Of a DNA stretch of 64,000 bases, positions 23,881 to 36,400 are shown in pieces. The translations under genes and the position numbers were made by a program. The notes beneath the pieces were generated by a model. The model was not told where the DNA came from, searched no databases, and saw only the letters and a list, made by a program, of their open reading frames with translations. This stretch comes from Tenodera sinensis (lineage: Eukaryota; Arthropoda; Insecta; Mantodea; Mantidae). The DNA is taken from assembly GCA_030765045.1 (NCBI GenBank), contig CM060967.1, forward strand, positions 123,150,912 through 123,214,911, in the 5' to 3' direction. Each line of letters begins with the position of its first letter. The first letter of the stretch is position 1.

Positions 23881-24286
23881 ACACAGCATATAACGTCTGC
23901 CTAACAGAAATAAGACTGACGTACGTGACCATCAGCACGCGCTCGCAAGGAAATGTGGTGAAGATCTCACGGGCCGTGCATGTGCCGGCCAAGTTTTATA
24001 GTAAACGTACTGTAGCTTCTTGCTGGGTCTAACAAAGTTAGTTCCATATCGCTAAAAATGTTTTATGGATGTCAAATAAGGAATAGAAAACGATATAGAG
24101 CTCCTAATGCTAATGTTTGGCACTACTTCAAGTGCTTTTGATCCCAAAGAATGAAGAGTATCATATAATACTTAGAAAGGGGGTGCCTGCGTTTAGTGCT
24201 AGCTTTTTTAGACACTAACCAATCAAGTCTAATCCTAAAGCTGAGAAGGTACGACAAGGAGTGACTTACCTTTGGTTATTCATTAA
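23881..24286. other. No recognisable feature
   Basis: Nothing supported. Confidence 0.5.
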
Positions 24287-25213
24287 CTTTTTCTTTCTGT
24301 ACTACATATAGTAGAGAAAGTATTGTATTTTACCCAAACTTTCGATGTCGAGATTTCACCGGAAGTATATGTTTTGAGACCCCCTAAATCCAAAACAAGC
24401 ATTTTTAGAAAAAAAGGTCCGTGTCTGTGTGAGTAAGTAAGTAAGTGAGGGAGTGAGTGAATGAGTGAGTGAGTGAGTGAGTGTGTCTGTTAATCTGTGG
24501 ACGACATAACTTAAAAACGAAAACTCGGTTAAAAACCAAAATTGGTATTTAAGTATTTTAAATTTAATGTCTTTTAAGGATACGTCACAAAGATTTTGAA
24601 GAGAATTCCTCCACCCCAAACTAGCCTTTATATGGAAAATGTTTATTTCCTTGAAAATCGCTCTAACGATTTTGATTAAAATGCCATATGTTTTTATGAC
24701 AGTTTTTATGACAAATGAAATGTATATTTTGTATTTTCTGGCTATAGCCAATGTAGTCCTGTTTAACCTGCATGACTTTTGAATAACTTGTAAACCGTAA
24801 GAGATAGACCAAATCTTATTATACAAAAACTTTATATCTGGCTAAAATGCAGTTTGTGTCCAAATAATTTTTTTTTTTTTTTTTTTTGTAGAGTGAACCA
24901 TTCTTCAGATATTCCTTATTATTGGTGTGAGTTTTGTAGAACTTATACTTCTGTGAAAGGGTACATCGTTACTCATTTTTTATGTTAACCGTGCAAAAAG
25001 AACGGAATTTCAAAGTTTTAAAATATTTAAGTATCGTCGAAAGCCTACCGTATTCCCATATTCCTGTTGCACCTACAAGGAAATAAGCAATAAGATAATT
25101 TGTACAAATGTTTATATTAACTAACACGAAGAAGATACAGGAATAAGAGTTTGTAAGAATGGTTAGTACAAGAATAGAGAAAGTCATGTGAGTGCAACAC
25201 ATCAGCGTTTTTT
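24287..25213 (-). repeat. HP repeat, full length with GTGA-rich core
   Basis: Complete block order from 'ctttctgtactacatatag' to 'gtcatgtgagtgcaac' and 'acatcag'. The core has mutated to a (GTGA/GTAA)n run at 24428-24485, and a 20-bp T-run lies near 24869. Confidence 0.9.
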
Positions 25214-27760
25214 ATGTTAGCTTTTAATATACTACAAATTAGATACCAACAAAGGTAATTATTATGTGACTTAATTAGCAAATACAGTAATGTCGACTTA
25301 GTGACTGACCACGAGATTACAGAAGTCTTTATATTCTGCCATTATAATCAATGTTCTTAGATAATTCTGAGGTGAGGATATATGCAATTTGAGGTCCTGC
25401 GTCATATGGCTGTTTAGTGTTAAGAAGTCCTCGACGAGAACGAAGATAGCCGTGTTGATCAAGACTTGGACTGTGATGTTTAATTTTGATAGTATGATAC
25501 ACTCGATTCCTTTCCTTTAGTTACGTGAGGGTTTAATGATTTTTATATAATTTTAATGTCATATCCATGGTGCAATAGACATACAGTTTTGATAAAACTA
25601 TGATTCTTCAAAAACTCAGAGCATTTTGATGTAAATGAAATATCCAGTGACACGCTGCAATTTGAATAGTTCGTATAACTTACTGATAAAGCCATCTCGT
25701 CTTTCTTCACCTGAATTGTCACAAATTTCAGTTTCCTTCTCCGACCAATAACTGGGCTGATGCCCATTCTGCCAAAATTTGTTTTGGGTTGAGATATCTA
25801 ACAAGTCAAGCTAGAGAAGATATATGATGCGAAATTCTTGTACAATTTCGTTCACTTCTGACAGTTCATTTGCTGTGGTTAAATGAAAGCGATTTCAATA
25901 CATACCTGGAATCCGTTCACATGTAAATACCTTTGATATTAATGTTTATGTTAAGAACTGCACTAGCAAAAAGCTCCACAGGATGCTACAATTGGAACTA
26001 AAGCTTCTTTGAGTTTTGTTATAAGTTTAGGTTGAATGAGAAGAATCTTCTAGTCATCTTGGTAAGAATGCTACGTTGTTTTCTGCTGCCATAGTGAATT
26101 TTGAGGGGCTAGCAATCCTATGGCTTATGATAAAATTAGTTTGCACAATTCAGCACATGTAAGGATTATTGGTGATTTGGAATTCCTCAGTTTACCAGAT
26201 GAGTTTACCAAATGTTCTTATTATCTAGCCTTCATCATCTGTGAATGCATCAGTAGCTTTTTGAATCTGAGAGTTGATTGAATTTAACAACTGTTGAAAG
26301 TTCAAACAGCCCTTTTATAATCACATTAAAGACGTTTTTGTAATGCTTACGATTGTTCAATGGTATCTGTACCTGATCTGCATTACGGAATCACTATTGA
26401 AAACCTTTAGTGCTGTGAGAAGTTCTTCGCTCCATCAGCAGAAAGTTGGCGAAGGCATCTGGATGTTAGGGACGCTGTTATTGTAGTTCCATATGTCAAT
26501 GTCGTTAGGGTGTATTTCTTCAGTCATTAGGGCAGCAGAATCAAAGAAAATAACTGTGCTGTTGCCAAGAAGTTTACTAAATGCAGTACCACAAGCAGTG
26601 AGAGCAAAAGACAAAACGATAAATAGGGTAGCCAAATTCTGATTCAGAATAAAGTAATTAGAGGAAAATGATACATCAAAACAGTGAGTGGTTGTATAGG
26701 ACAAAATTGGGGGAAAGAAATTTGGATGCACAAAATTATTCAGACATTGGAAAAAATAAGAATGTGGGTAACATGGGCAGAAAGAAGCAACTAAGGTAAG
26801 AGTTTCTGGAAAGAAATTAGAACAACAGCTCACCATCTTGGGAAGTAAGAAATCGTGAGAGTTTCAAGGCGAAAGAATCCATTAATAGATCATATTCGTA
26901 TTTAAAGTGGAGCAGGAAAAGAAAATACATCGAAGTATGAAATAAAGAGGCCAGAACATTGTGGAAATGGGGAAAATAAGTGTGATTTAAGTGGTGTAGA
27001 GCGGAGGGGTGCACTAAACACAGTAGATTGTGTTATAAAGGGGCAGAAGGGAGAAATGGGAAAATGTTCTAAAGGTTAGATTTTTAACTCAAAATCAAAT
27101 GAATATAAGGAGAAAGCAGGAAACATTTTGGAAAAATAAAGTTAAAATGATAAAAGAGATATGAAGCAAAGTGCAGAAAATTTGGAGAAGGATAATGAGG
27201 TAAAAAAGCAGATAGTCGATACATTATTCTTCCCCATTATGTATACAACAGAATTTTAAATATAAGGGGAAGAAATGAAAAGTAGGCAACCCCAAGAGGG
27301 AGTAACATATTGCGTAAATTATTTGTAAATTTGAAAAAAGATAAATAAATCATTCATGTATTCTTAAGTGATCGACTGGATCTTCTCTCCAATGAGTGCG
27401 TTGTGAATAATTATCCTTTGCTTAACGATGCATTTTCTCGATGCTAGTAAAACTGCTCTTTGTAAAGTAAGAAATGTAATGTAATGGGGTTTAGCTCATC
27501 TTGGACAGCAAGTCCTACCGAATGGTCATTGTGTGAAATGCTCGTCTTTACATTTTGTTAATTACATTTGTCTGCTTGTATCATATGACCATGTTTTTCA
27601 TATTGGAACGCACTAATAAAATCCGCAGCCGACCTCTTCACCGTCAGCGACTCACCTATTTCCTGATAGTCAACTGAGGCTCCACCTATCAGTGACCAAC
27701 CTGTGAACATTGACGAAAATTCTTGAAGATATGGATTTTTGCATGTTTGGGCAAATGCAT

Positions 27761-27762
<2 letters not shown>
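25214..27762. other. Long stretch without supported features
   Basis: AT-rich. The longest frames (26435-26836 and 26817-27014, minus) have skewed composition and no family resemblance, so I treat them as chance. Confidence 0.55.
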
Positions 27763-27793
<31 letters not shown>

Positions 27794-28040
27794 CTCTATT
27801 TTACGCCACCTTGACTACGTAGTCACATCGCGACGAATCTGTAGGATATTCCTCGTAGATGAGTCTGTGGTAGACAATTGCCCTTCTATAGTCTCTGCGA
27901 TATTAAAGTGGAGACGGACATAAACATTCATAAATATTGCGCTTGTATCACTCCGCCGACAAATAGGTGTTCTCTGACGTAGCTGTTTACGTCTGGCTGC
28001 TATCGCAACCGCCATCTTCCACTGTAGCAGTGTGAGGTTA
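27763..28040 (-). mobile_element. Possible retroposed sequence with 31-nt poly-A
   Basis: A 31-nt T-run (27763-27793) reads as poly-A on the minus strand, directly after a GC-balanced segment holding a 66-codon frame. That frame's ATG (28013-28015) has a good context ('gaagatggcgg') and it begins MAVAIAARRKQLRQR. No TSD was found and the protein is not recognised. It could be a processed-transcript insertion or a SINE. Confidence 0.35.
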
Positions 28041-28745
28041 GAATTGCACTCGGCTCATATTTTGTAGATAAACTAATCAAAGAAGTTGGTCAAGAAAAGT
28101 TATGAAATATAATTTTGTGAGTAAAAAGTTGCGTTAATCTCAGTCATGAGATTGTGGCGCGGTACCCACAGAGCTCAGCGTCTTCTACATACCGCAGTGT
28201 GTTCCCGAGCTATTATCACGTTAATTTTGTTTCTTTTTACATAGCGAAACCCAATATCTTTCAGCAAAGTATGTAGCGCGGTTTCCTAAAGTTTGGAAGA
28301 TCTGTGTCACTGTTCTATATATTATATGGGGCTCGTTGTTGGAAAAGAAACTATGCATTTCCAAGCGAATATCACTTTTAACGGTCATCCACTTTACCCA
28401 AAACACTGGTGAACTCAATCACAGAAGTATCGAGTACCACATGATAATAAATGGAAGTAAAATATTTATGCTCATGTTTCCATGTTTTGGAAGATGAATT
28501 ACAGTATTCATTCACTCCGTTCATTACTTGAATGTGTCAAATAAGCGATAATATACGCAATATAGTAACGAACTATTTCCAATCGTGCTTCACCATTTCA
28601 CTCGCTCTCCCTGCGGGTAATGGACACACTTTAAGGCCGGATCGGGTATAGGTCACATCCCTACCATACCATCTCGGTTCGTCACGAATGCACAGAGGAA
28701 TCAGAGGAATGCACAGAGGCACAGCATTAGCTATTACCATCTATT
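28041..28745. other. No recognisable feature
   Basis: Nothing supported. Confidence 0.5.
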
Positions 28746-28946
28746 TTCATTTTTACTTCCTGTGCTACGTATGTAGAAGTATTGTATTGTACCCAAAAAT
28801 TCGATGTCGAGATTTCTCCGGAAATATGTTTTGAGGCTCCCTGAATCCAAAGAAAGCATTTTTAGGAAAAGTTCTGGGCGCACGTGTGTCTGTTTGTCTC
28901 TCTGTCAGTCAATCAGTCTGTGGACAGCATAACTTGAAAACATAAA
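28746..28946 (-). repeat. HP repeat fragment (palindrome end)
   Basis: From 'tttttacttcctgtgctac' through 'gatgtcgagatttctccgg' and a GTCT core to 'gtctgtggacagcataac', then unrelated sequence. Confidence 0.85.
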
Positions 28947-29715
28947 CATAGAACATAAAGTCTTCCATACTGCACAGATAAAGTCTCAATAAGCGGCTAG
29001 GTGCTGTACAGATAAACATACCGTACAGAAGAACCTGTACGACCTGTTCTCGAATGCTGGAATTAAAAACATAAAGTATAATAAAATGATGTATAGGTTA
29101 TATTTTTTCTACAATAACACTTATTTGATGTGAATTGGAGGCAATAAATTTTATAAAGTGGTATTCCCGAAATGTAAGTATAAAATTTGAATACATTTTG
29201 GAAACTGAGCCCCAAGGAGTTTTTTGTTAGCGCAATTAAAGAATAACTGCCTCAAAGCTATTTTCTCAATTGGTTTGAAAATATGGAAAACAATTATAAT
29301 GTCAGTAGAATGCGATGAAAAATTGAAGTTTATTGATTAAGGAGCATGGGATTTAAAGTTTACAGAGTTTGGTACCCTAATACAATGGACTTCCGCTCTT
29401 GTTGTAGGCAGCCGTGGCTTGCGGTTTTTCAAGTTACTTTAGTAGCTAGAAGACTTCACTTATGGGTGTAAAGTAAACAACGAATCGCATTGATTTTTTT
29501 TATAAAATAAATTCTGCTAAAACTAAACATTTTGTTGGTTCTGTTAATGAAGTTATGAAAAAATGTAACTACCCTGAATAAGTTTCACAAATTTCTTTAC
29601 CCAGTCCTTCAATATAATTAGGTAAAAATCATCCTTCTTTCTATCCTTCTTTTCTCATTTTTAAAATATATGACTGAAATTTCATGAAATTCGATTTTTT
29701 TAAATTTTAGTTCTA
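28947..29715. other. No recognisable feature
   Basis: AT-rich spacer; nothing supported. Confidence 0.55.
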
Positions 29716-30065
29716 TAAACTAATCGAAGATTACCTCCGTAGCGCAGTGATAGCGCGCCTGCCTTTGGCGCAGAGGACCCGGCTTCGATATCCGGTATCG
29801 GCATGGGAATTTTCCCCCGCTGGGAAGTCTAGAACGGGATGCACTCAGCCTCATTAGGTCTCTGAAGGGTCAATTGAGTAGCTATCCCTATAGAAAGGTA
29901 GCGTCCCTAAAAGGTTAAGTTGCCACCTTATGGACGAGGAGTCGGTGTGCTGGCCCCCGCCATCCCCAACCTGCACTCTTTCATGGCCTTGGCTGCGGCT
30001 GGAGGACAATGAGGCTAACCTCTGCGAAAAGGTAACGTCCTAGGGATTATTATTAAACTAATCGA
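29716..30065 (+). mobile_element. SINE-A copy with 12-bp TSD
   Basis: The element at 29728-30053 is flanked by identical 12-bp copies of TAAACTAATCGA (29716-29727, 30054-30065). It begins with a tRNA-derived head: A box 'tagcgcagtgatag' within CCTCCGTAGCGCAG, and B box 'gcttcgatatcc' (mutated from ggttcgatccc). The body shares 'gtgcactcagcct' and 'caattgag' with the other two SINE-A copies. The 3' end is an ATT-type tail, different from the other two. Confidence 0.9.
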
Positions 30066-30306
30066 GACATTGCGAAAAATGCATAATTTGCCTCAGAACG
30101 CAATTTTTAAATGCTCTATTGCAATTTAAATATCGCGTGGATTTTAATGTGAACTGTGCATTTGCTGTTTCCTTGCTATTGATATTTTCAGCATTTTTGT
30201 TTCTGTAAAATGTTTCTTGTGCAGAAATTTGTGTATTACACCAATAAAATTTGCTAAGGATATTCAGAAAGACATAACAAATAAAGCTTTTCCTAGGCTT
30301 CATTAT

Positions 30307-30338
<32 letters not shown>

Positions 30339-30714
30339 GCATCTGTTCGTCGTTATTCATTAACTCCACAAAAAATATAGTTCTAACATGAACTGTGTGC
30401 TTTAACAAAGTATTCATTTTTTATGCAATAAGATATCTTCTCTATCCCTTGCAGAAATCATGTAGAGAAAAGGGATTTTTCTTTTCTCAGTGAAACGGTT
30501 CTTTATTGACAATAATTGTATTGGACATATTTGTTGCACTCATCATGTAGAATCCCTGGCTAACGTATGGTCACTTCTAAGAAAAAGATGCACTTTTCAG
30601 TTGAGCATTACTGCAATAGATGTATTTTAAAGCTATATTTTGCTTTGCATTTCGTTTGAAGTACTGTAAAATGTTTATGAACCTGATGTTTCATTAAAAT
30701 TCAGATTACAAGAG
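30066..30714. repeat. Unassigned; weak HP fragment and short CAG tract
   Basis: 30355-30450 ('ctccacaaaaaatatag', 'aactgtgtgctttaac', 'aataagat') resembles the central HP-repeat block in plus orientation, weakly. A (CAG)8-type tract lies at 30317-30340. Nothing else is supported. Confidence 0.4.
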
Positions 30715-31170
30715 ACAGGAAAAGTCAACAATAACATGGAAGCTTGTGGTAGAGGGAGTTGACTATGTCATGCCATGGCTAGTGGACGCAGAGGTATGGA
30801 AAATGATCACCAAAAACGTGGAGCTGCCAGCAAGCTGTTAGAACACTGCTGGAAGAACACCACTGTTGGACATATACTGAACTAGCAACGGAAGTTGGAA
30901 TTGATCCTGGCATGATTCTCCATATACATACTTAATGAGGAAAGTGTGCGTTCAATGCGTTCCACACGACCTTCAAGAGAAAACATATGACAGAGAACGG
31001 AAACAGCGAGGTTAGAACGCTATGGATATTAAGGCAAGCGTTTTCTTCTGGAACTTGGAAATTCTGGAGCATCCTCCACATTCTCCAGATATTCACTGCT
31101 TGTCGCAAATAAAATCATCACTTAGAGGGGTTCGTTTTAGAACCTGTGAGCACACAACAATGTGACAGTT
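30715..31170 (+). pseudogene. Mariner transposase relic
   Basis: Plus frames give 'LEEHHCWTYTELATEVGIDP' then 'GMILHI', a gap, 'RYGY'-like decay, and EHPPHSPDIHC followed by IKSSLRGVRFRT. The first is the second helix-turn-helix of mariner transposases and the last pair is their HPPYSPDLAP..FLFP.LK..LRG.RF block with the third catalytic Asp region. About two thirds of the protein, including the first two catalytic acids, is missing, so the relic is internally deleted. Confidence 0.7.
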
Positions 31171-31186
31171 CCAAAAATGCTTTTTT

Positions 31187-33470
31187 AAAAATTTATTCTT
31201 ATATAATAATATACATACTCAAAAAAACACAAGAAAAACATAAATGAAACCAAAATAATACAGAAAGGGAAATATAAGGAACAGAAACAATTATAAAAAA
31301 TAAAAGACAGAGAAAAAAAGTGAAGGTGGCATGGTAAGTAATTTTTCTACTATTCCTAATTACACTAACGATACTACTATTACCAATTTTAGTGATCTAC
31401 GAATAATTAGTAGTTATATAGTTTTTAATTGAGTTTCAGAGATGTTAAATATATCTACATCGAAATGATGAAGTTTGTTATATAAATACATAATTCTGTA
31501 TAATGGTGAATTTTATGAATTTCTATATTTGCTCTGGAGGTGAAGAAAAACCTCCTGAATCTGCTTATTTTGTTGGGTACATAAAATAATATATTTGCTG
31601 TAATATTAATGTCATCAATAATCGAATGTAATTCTTTATACAGAAATATTAACCCCGAAACGTCTCTTCTAAAATTCAGAGTTTTAATTTCACATATTTC
31701 CAAAAGGGTTTAATAATTTGTGTAAGTAGGGTAATATCCAATTCTTTTAAATAGTATGCACGTATTTTAGAAATTGTGATTGTACTATTTCTATTGCGGT
31801 GGCATGCATTATCATCTTAGGAATCCAAATAATAGATGCATATTCGAGATTTTGTCTCACAAATGAGCTATAAAGGTGAATTAAAGTTTTTTGTTCAAAT
31901 GAATAGGAATTTTGAATAATAAAGCCAAGGCATTTTATGGATTTTGATACGAATAGTCAATGTCTATTGAATACAAGATTTATTGTAAAATGTACTAATA
32001 GATCTTCATTTTTAACCACTTCAACGAGCGGTGTTATATTGATATTATAAACATATTTAACGGGACTTTTGCTCCTATTGAAGGACATATTTACACACTT
32101 ACTAAAACTAAATGGGAGTTTGTTTTGCTCCATGCATATAAAGTATCAAGGTCCTATTGAAGTTCCATGCTGTCTTTAACATTATTGATACTTTTATATA
32201 GTTTAACATCAACAGCAAATATTAACATTTTTGAATGTTTTGCAATACTATATAAATCGTTTATATAACATAAAAATACCACAGGTCCTAAATTAGAACC
32301 TTGAGGCATTCCTGAATTAACATTATATTGGTATGACATGCAATGCTTGTAATAGAATACCTGCGATCTCTCTTTTAAATATGAATAAAACATTTTCATT
32401 AATGGAAAAGCAAAACTTAATTTAGCTAAGTTAGCAAGTAAACAGCCATGATCAGCTTTATCAAAAGCATTTTGAAAATCCGTATATACTACATTTACTT
32501 GTTTAAACTACTCTAGTTCTAATGATACATATTCAGTAAAGTTAAAAAGATTTGTAACATTTGGATATTTTAGCATGAAACCATGTTGTAGCGGTGAAAT
32601 TACTAACTTTATATGGTTAAATATATCTATATAAATAATGCTTTCAAGAATTTTTGCTGGTGTAGACAAAACAGCAATAGGCCTATAGTTGCTTATCAGC
32701 TTAGAATTTCCAGATTTAGGAATCGGAGTTACTTTAGTTTGTTTCCATACATTGGGATTTGGTTATAAATCAATGTCGGAGGGTATAGTAATAATTCTCC
32801 ACAGCCTTTAAAAGTATAAGCTGGTATTCCATCACGCCCTGCAGATCTTATACTCTTAAGTTGTTTTATTGCAATTTTGACTTCATTTTCACTTACTGCG
32901 TTTATACTCTCGTATTAAGAGAGTCTAAAATGCTGACACTATTATCAGCTTTATAAGTGTATTTTGAAGTACTACTTGAACAAAATGATTTAAAGTAATC
33001 GGCATATCCATTGGCAATTTGAGTTGGGCAGAGACTCTCGTTGATGTGGACAGGATTGCTGAACGTAAACCCAGGTCCAAAGTGGACAGGTTCCTTTTGA
33101 CACTTCGTCTTCCTAGTATTTCTTCTTTGGTTGATCTTCTACACAACTTAACGACGATGGGACTAGGTAGCTGAGACGAAGGATTAAGTTTAAGTGATGA
33201 CAAACATCGATATCATGATCTTCTATTTTCACATCGAGAGCTTTGCTAATGGTTTTAGTCACTTCAACGGTGTTCTCCAAGGGTTGAGAAGGCACGCCGT
33301 CAATTTCCAGCGTATTAATTCTTGAGTACTGCTCAAGGTCTTCCAGACAAATTTTCATTTGTGATCTCCTCCAAGATCTTTAGGGTTTGTTCAAGCTTTT
33401 TAAAGTATATTTCTTGATTTTTTATTTTTTCTCTCTTGTTAATTCAAATGTTGGCTCTAATTAATGAAAG
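31187..33470 (-). pseudogene. CR1/Jockey-like LINE, ORF1 fused to RT by internal deletion
   Basis: Minus strand, 5' to 3'. An ORF1 coiled coil at about 33460-33365 reads 'REKIKNQEIYFKKLEQTLK'. An ORF1 core at 33358-33113 reads LEQYSRINTLEIDGVP … 'EDHDIDVCHHL', followed after a frameshift by HINESLCPTQ. Without any endonuclease domain the frame continues into pre-RT sequence IANGYADYFKSF at about 33010. RT follows: 'IKQLKSIRSAGRDGIPAY', 'DFQNAFDKADHG' style blocks, and SGMPQGSNLGPVVFL at 32399-32154. The catalytic box reads FAVD (32206-32220) instead of F/YADD. A C-terminal domain at 31703-31455 and a 3' UTR follow. Several stops and frameshifts are present. Confidence 0.8.
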
Positions 33471-34351
33471 AATCGTGTATAAGATTTCTTTTGGTGAATT
33501 CTCCTTTTAACCTTTATATTGTAATTTTGTAGAGATCAAACTATAACTAATAACGGATTAAAGCCACTGATATTCTCGCAGATGAAGGTGAAACATTGAC
33601 TTACTTAAAAGTATCGAGTCCTGGAATAATCAACAAAAGTAAAGTTGTTAGATAAATACACTGGGTGAAATTATAAGCCTTTGTACGTTTTGTATGGTTC
33701 TCTGTTTATTTAATAACCGCCTAACATGTGCACTGTCTTCACATAATAAACACAACTTACTATACAACAAAATAGAGGTGCTCGTAGATTTCAAACCCTC
33801 CTGGTCACCAAGTAAACCTCTTTGGAAAAAACTTGGTCAACAACCATTGAGAAGAAATTGTGTTAATTAAAGAAATATTGGTTCAGTAGTTTGCAATGTG
33901 TTCAATTTTCTCTCTTTGTATAATTATTAGCATGCCTTATTAATTAAGTTGATTACACCATAAGTGCCAACGAAATAAAGTAAATATGTGTTGTATTAAC
34001 GTTACTAAAACATTTTGGCATTCGTGTTGCATTCGATTTTATTTTGTTTTGCTGTGTCTTAATTGATACAAGTTACTTGGAATTAAATCTCTGTGGCATT
34101 TGTCTTATTTTATATGTATATTCCATGGAGTAACAACAAACATTTTCTGCTACTTAAAATTCCCAACTAAAAGCCAACACCTACATACTTGGCAAGTATT
34201 CCTTTATAGATCTCCTCTGTTTGCAAGTTGTTTATAATTTGTAATTTATGAAATTAAACTAAACTGTGTGTTATAGGTATAGTCGCATCATCTGTCAAAA
34301 GAACATGGGCTTTTCAACGGTGAACGATTAATCAAAATCGGTTGACTGGTC
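33471..34351. other. No recognisable feature
   Basis: AT-rich; nothing supported. Confidence 0.55.
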
Positions 34352-34675
34352 TTTTCCTTTCTCTAATATTACAGTAAAGGACGTATTCTATTCTACTTAA
34401 AAATTTTATATCGAGATTTTATCGAAAACACATGTTTTGAAGCTCCCTGAATTAAAAAAAACAACAAAAAAACAAAAACAATATTTATACAAAGATTTCT
34501 GTGTATTTGTCTGTCTGTCTGTCTCAATGTCTGTGAACAGCATAACTCAAAAACGAAAAATCTAAGTTTAGCATCTTCCAAGCATTAGAGTTGAAGATTT
34601 TCAAGAAAGTCCCACACTACCCTTTGGATGGAACATTTTTTGAAAATGTTGTTTCCTCAAAAATACTGTAAGAGT
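34352..34675 (-). repeat. HP repeat fragment (palindrome half, diverged)
   Basis: 'cctttctctaatattacag', 'ttatatcgagattttatcg', a GTCTGTCTGTCT core, 'cataactcaaaaacgaaaa' and 'tgtaagag' follow the family order. Confidence 0.8.
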
Positions 34676-34699
34676 TACTTATTTATGCCAACAAGCTTA

Positions 34700-34818
34700 C
34701 TGCTGGTGTTTAAGAGGTTGAATCAGAAACTGAAAAATTAAATGCCATAGCCGGGATTTGAAACACGGATCTTTCACTTAACGAGCGCCTGCTTTAACCA
34801 CTAAGCTACCATGGCCAC
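34700..34818 (-). mobile_element. SINE-B copy with both pol III boxes
   Basis: Minus strand: 'ggccatggtagcttagtgg' (A-box-like TAGCTTAGTGG), then 'gatccgtgtttcaaatcccg' (B box), then 'tttttcagtttctgattc'. This is the most complete single SINE-B head in the window. A clear TSD was not found. It lies directly after the HP repeat at 34352. Confidence 0.75.
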
Positions 34819-34859
34819 TATAAGAGACTACTATAAGAGGTTTAGCATTCTCATAGCAG

Positions 34860-35615
34860 CTGAAATCTATATCTTGCATTTTCTGAAAACAAAATTTAAA
34901 CAAAGAGAAGAATGCTTCGGTACCAAAAACCCACACAGCAGCAAAGGAGCCTGGTATTGTTAATCTTAAAACGCCCTGTCCCAGCCTCCCTCTCTAGAAA
35001 TAACTGCTAATAAAACACCATCACTAACTGATCCACTTGAACCGCAGAAGATCTTTCTGAGGATTGTCATGCTGAAGAACAATCTCAGATAAAATATACT
35101 CTTAGGGAGGCAAGAACAGAAATAATAACTTCGTATGCAGAATTATTGAAACCGGTCAAATCCGTCATGGAAACAGAACCTCACAGCTTTATTCTCAATT
35201 TTCTCCAACTCAGAAGTTTCTTTGAAAACACTGTAGGCAATTATGATATAGATAGACGGGCTTACCAAGACACTAACAATCTAGAAGCTCTTCTGAATAC
35301 ACTCAAAATACTTCATCTATATTATACAGAACGTAAAATGATAATCAGGAGTACCTGAGTTCACTAAAATCTGCTTACCACCCTTTATTCCACAGGATAT
35401 AAATAAATGGAATAGACACTTTAACAGTTTAGGGGTCACTTGAGGACCTTTATTCCACATACAGTATAGCTCGACCGATCTGGAATTCACCAAGAGGCCA
35501 AAATTCTCTACAATATACCTAATGGGTAAGTGAGGTATGGATACCCACCCACCAGGGTATCACAGGAAACGACCGATGAAGCCGCCAAGATACTTGTGCA
35601 ACATACCATTGAATG
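34860..35615 (+). pseudogene. LINE relic: ORF1-like segment and RNase H-like motif
   Basis: 34990-35355 gives an ORF1-like stretch ending 'QLRSFFENTVGNYDIDRRAY' and 'NNLEALLNTLKILHLYY'. At 35535-35610 a frame reads VWIPTHQGITGND followed, in a shifted frame, by 'TDEAAK'. That is the W-[IV]-P-[SA]-H-.-G-[IN]-.-GN-.-.-AD-.-AAK motif of LINE RNase H domains. The two are only about 180 bp apart, so EN and RT are gone. The RNase H call is firmer than the ORF1 call. Confidence 0.45.
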
Positions 35616-35681
35616 TACAACGTAACCTCAAAAACCTCATTTATTTCGCTTACTTATCGCGTTATTTTATCACATTGCTGT

Positions 35682-35880
35682 TCCGCCTCGGTATCGTGGT
35701 GTCTGCCTCACGTTCAAGAGGTCGCGAGTTCGAATCTCGCTTAGGCTGTTATCCGGGTAAGGTTTCCCCCCCCCCCGATGTTTTCCCTTATCCTGATAAG
35801 ACGAATGTTGGGTAACTTGAAGCTCAGTGGACCTCGGGCTCATTTGAGCATCATTTTACCCATTTCATTCATTCGCGGTC
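35682..35880 (+). mobile_element. SINE-D copy
   Basis: tRNA-like head 'gtatcgtggtgtctgcctc' with B box 'gagttcgaatctcgc', then a body shared with the minus-strand copies at 46126, 50583 and 56939 ('gacctcgggctcatttgag', 'catcattttacccatttc') and a CATT-type tail. A C-run (about 12 nt) lies at 35766. The left target flank was not resolved because an AT microsatellite follows. Confidence 0.8.
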
Positions 35881-35901
35881 TAATATGACATTTCGTTAAT
35901 T

Positions 35902-35904
<3 letters not shown>

Positions 35905-35981
<77 letters not shown>
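35905..35981. repeat. (AT)n microsatellite, 77 bp
   Basis: Perfect AT dinucleotide run 25 bp after the SINE-D tail. Confidence 0.98.
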
Positions 35982-35985
<4 letters not shown>

Positions 35986-36084
35986 CTTGTGTATACCAAG
36001 CAATATGACCTAGTTGTTAAAAAGACGATAAATAAATAATATAATTGAATATTGTGGGTATGTACTTAGAAATTCTGTTCAGTT

Positions 36085-36400
36085 AGCATGATTTTGCAAA
36101 CTGTAAAGCCTCAGGGGATAAAGAAAAGCTTAATGACAGAAAATGTAGATATCATTAAAACATAGTATTTATTTCAAATAGATATTTTTGGAGTGAAACA
36201 TTTCCGAGCTATTTGTTATTTGTTTGAATTTTGCCATACTTATGCTTTTCTCTAATGGAAGGTCATTCGTTTGTTTTATCTCTTTGCTATGCAGGAATGT
36301 CAAACCCATAACATAATGAGCAATACTTGAAATACTCGACTATTGCTTAAGCCTTTTTAATTCTTCTATTCCCGTTGTATTTGTAATATATATAGCAATA
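36085..36400 (-). repeat. Diverged HP-repeat relative
   Basis: 'gagtgaaacatttccgagc', 'ttatttgtttgaattttgcc', 'atacttatgctt', 'aatactcgactattgct' and 'attcttctattcccgttg' follow the order of the HP repeat but with many more differences than other copies, so it is an older subfamily. It leads directly into the palindrome at 36401. Confidence 0.6.

Noticed and set aside
24356..24826. 156-codon minus frame
   Set aside because: Lies wholly inside an HP repeat; the frame is not conserved in other copies and includes the simple-repeat core.
26435..27014. Overlapping minus frames rich in Phe, Ser and Cys
   Set aside because: Composition follows local base skew; no motif and no supporting structure.
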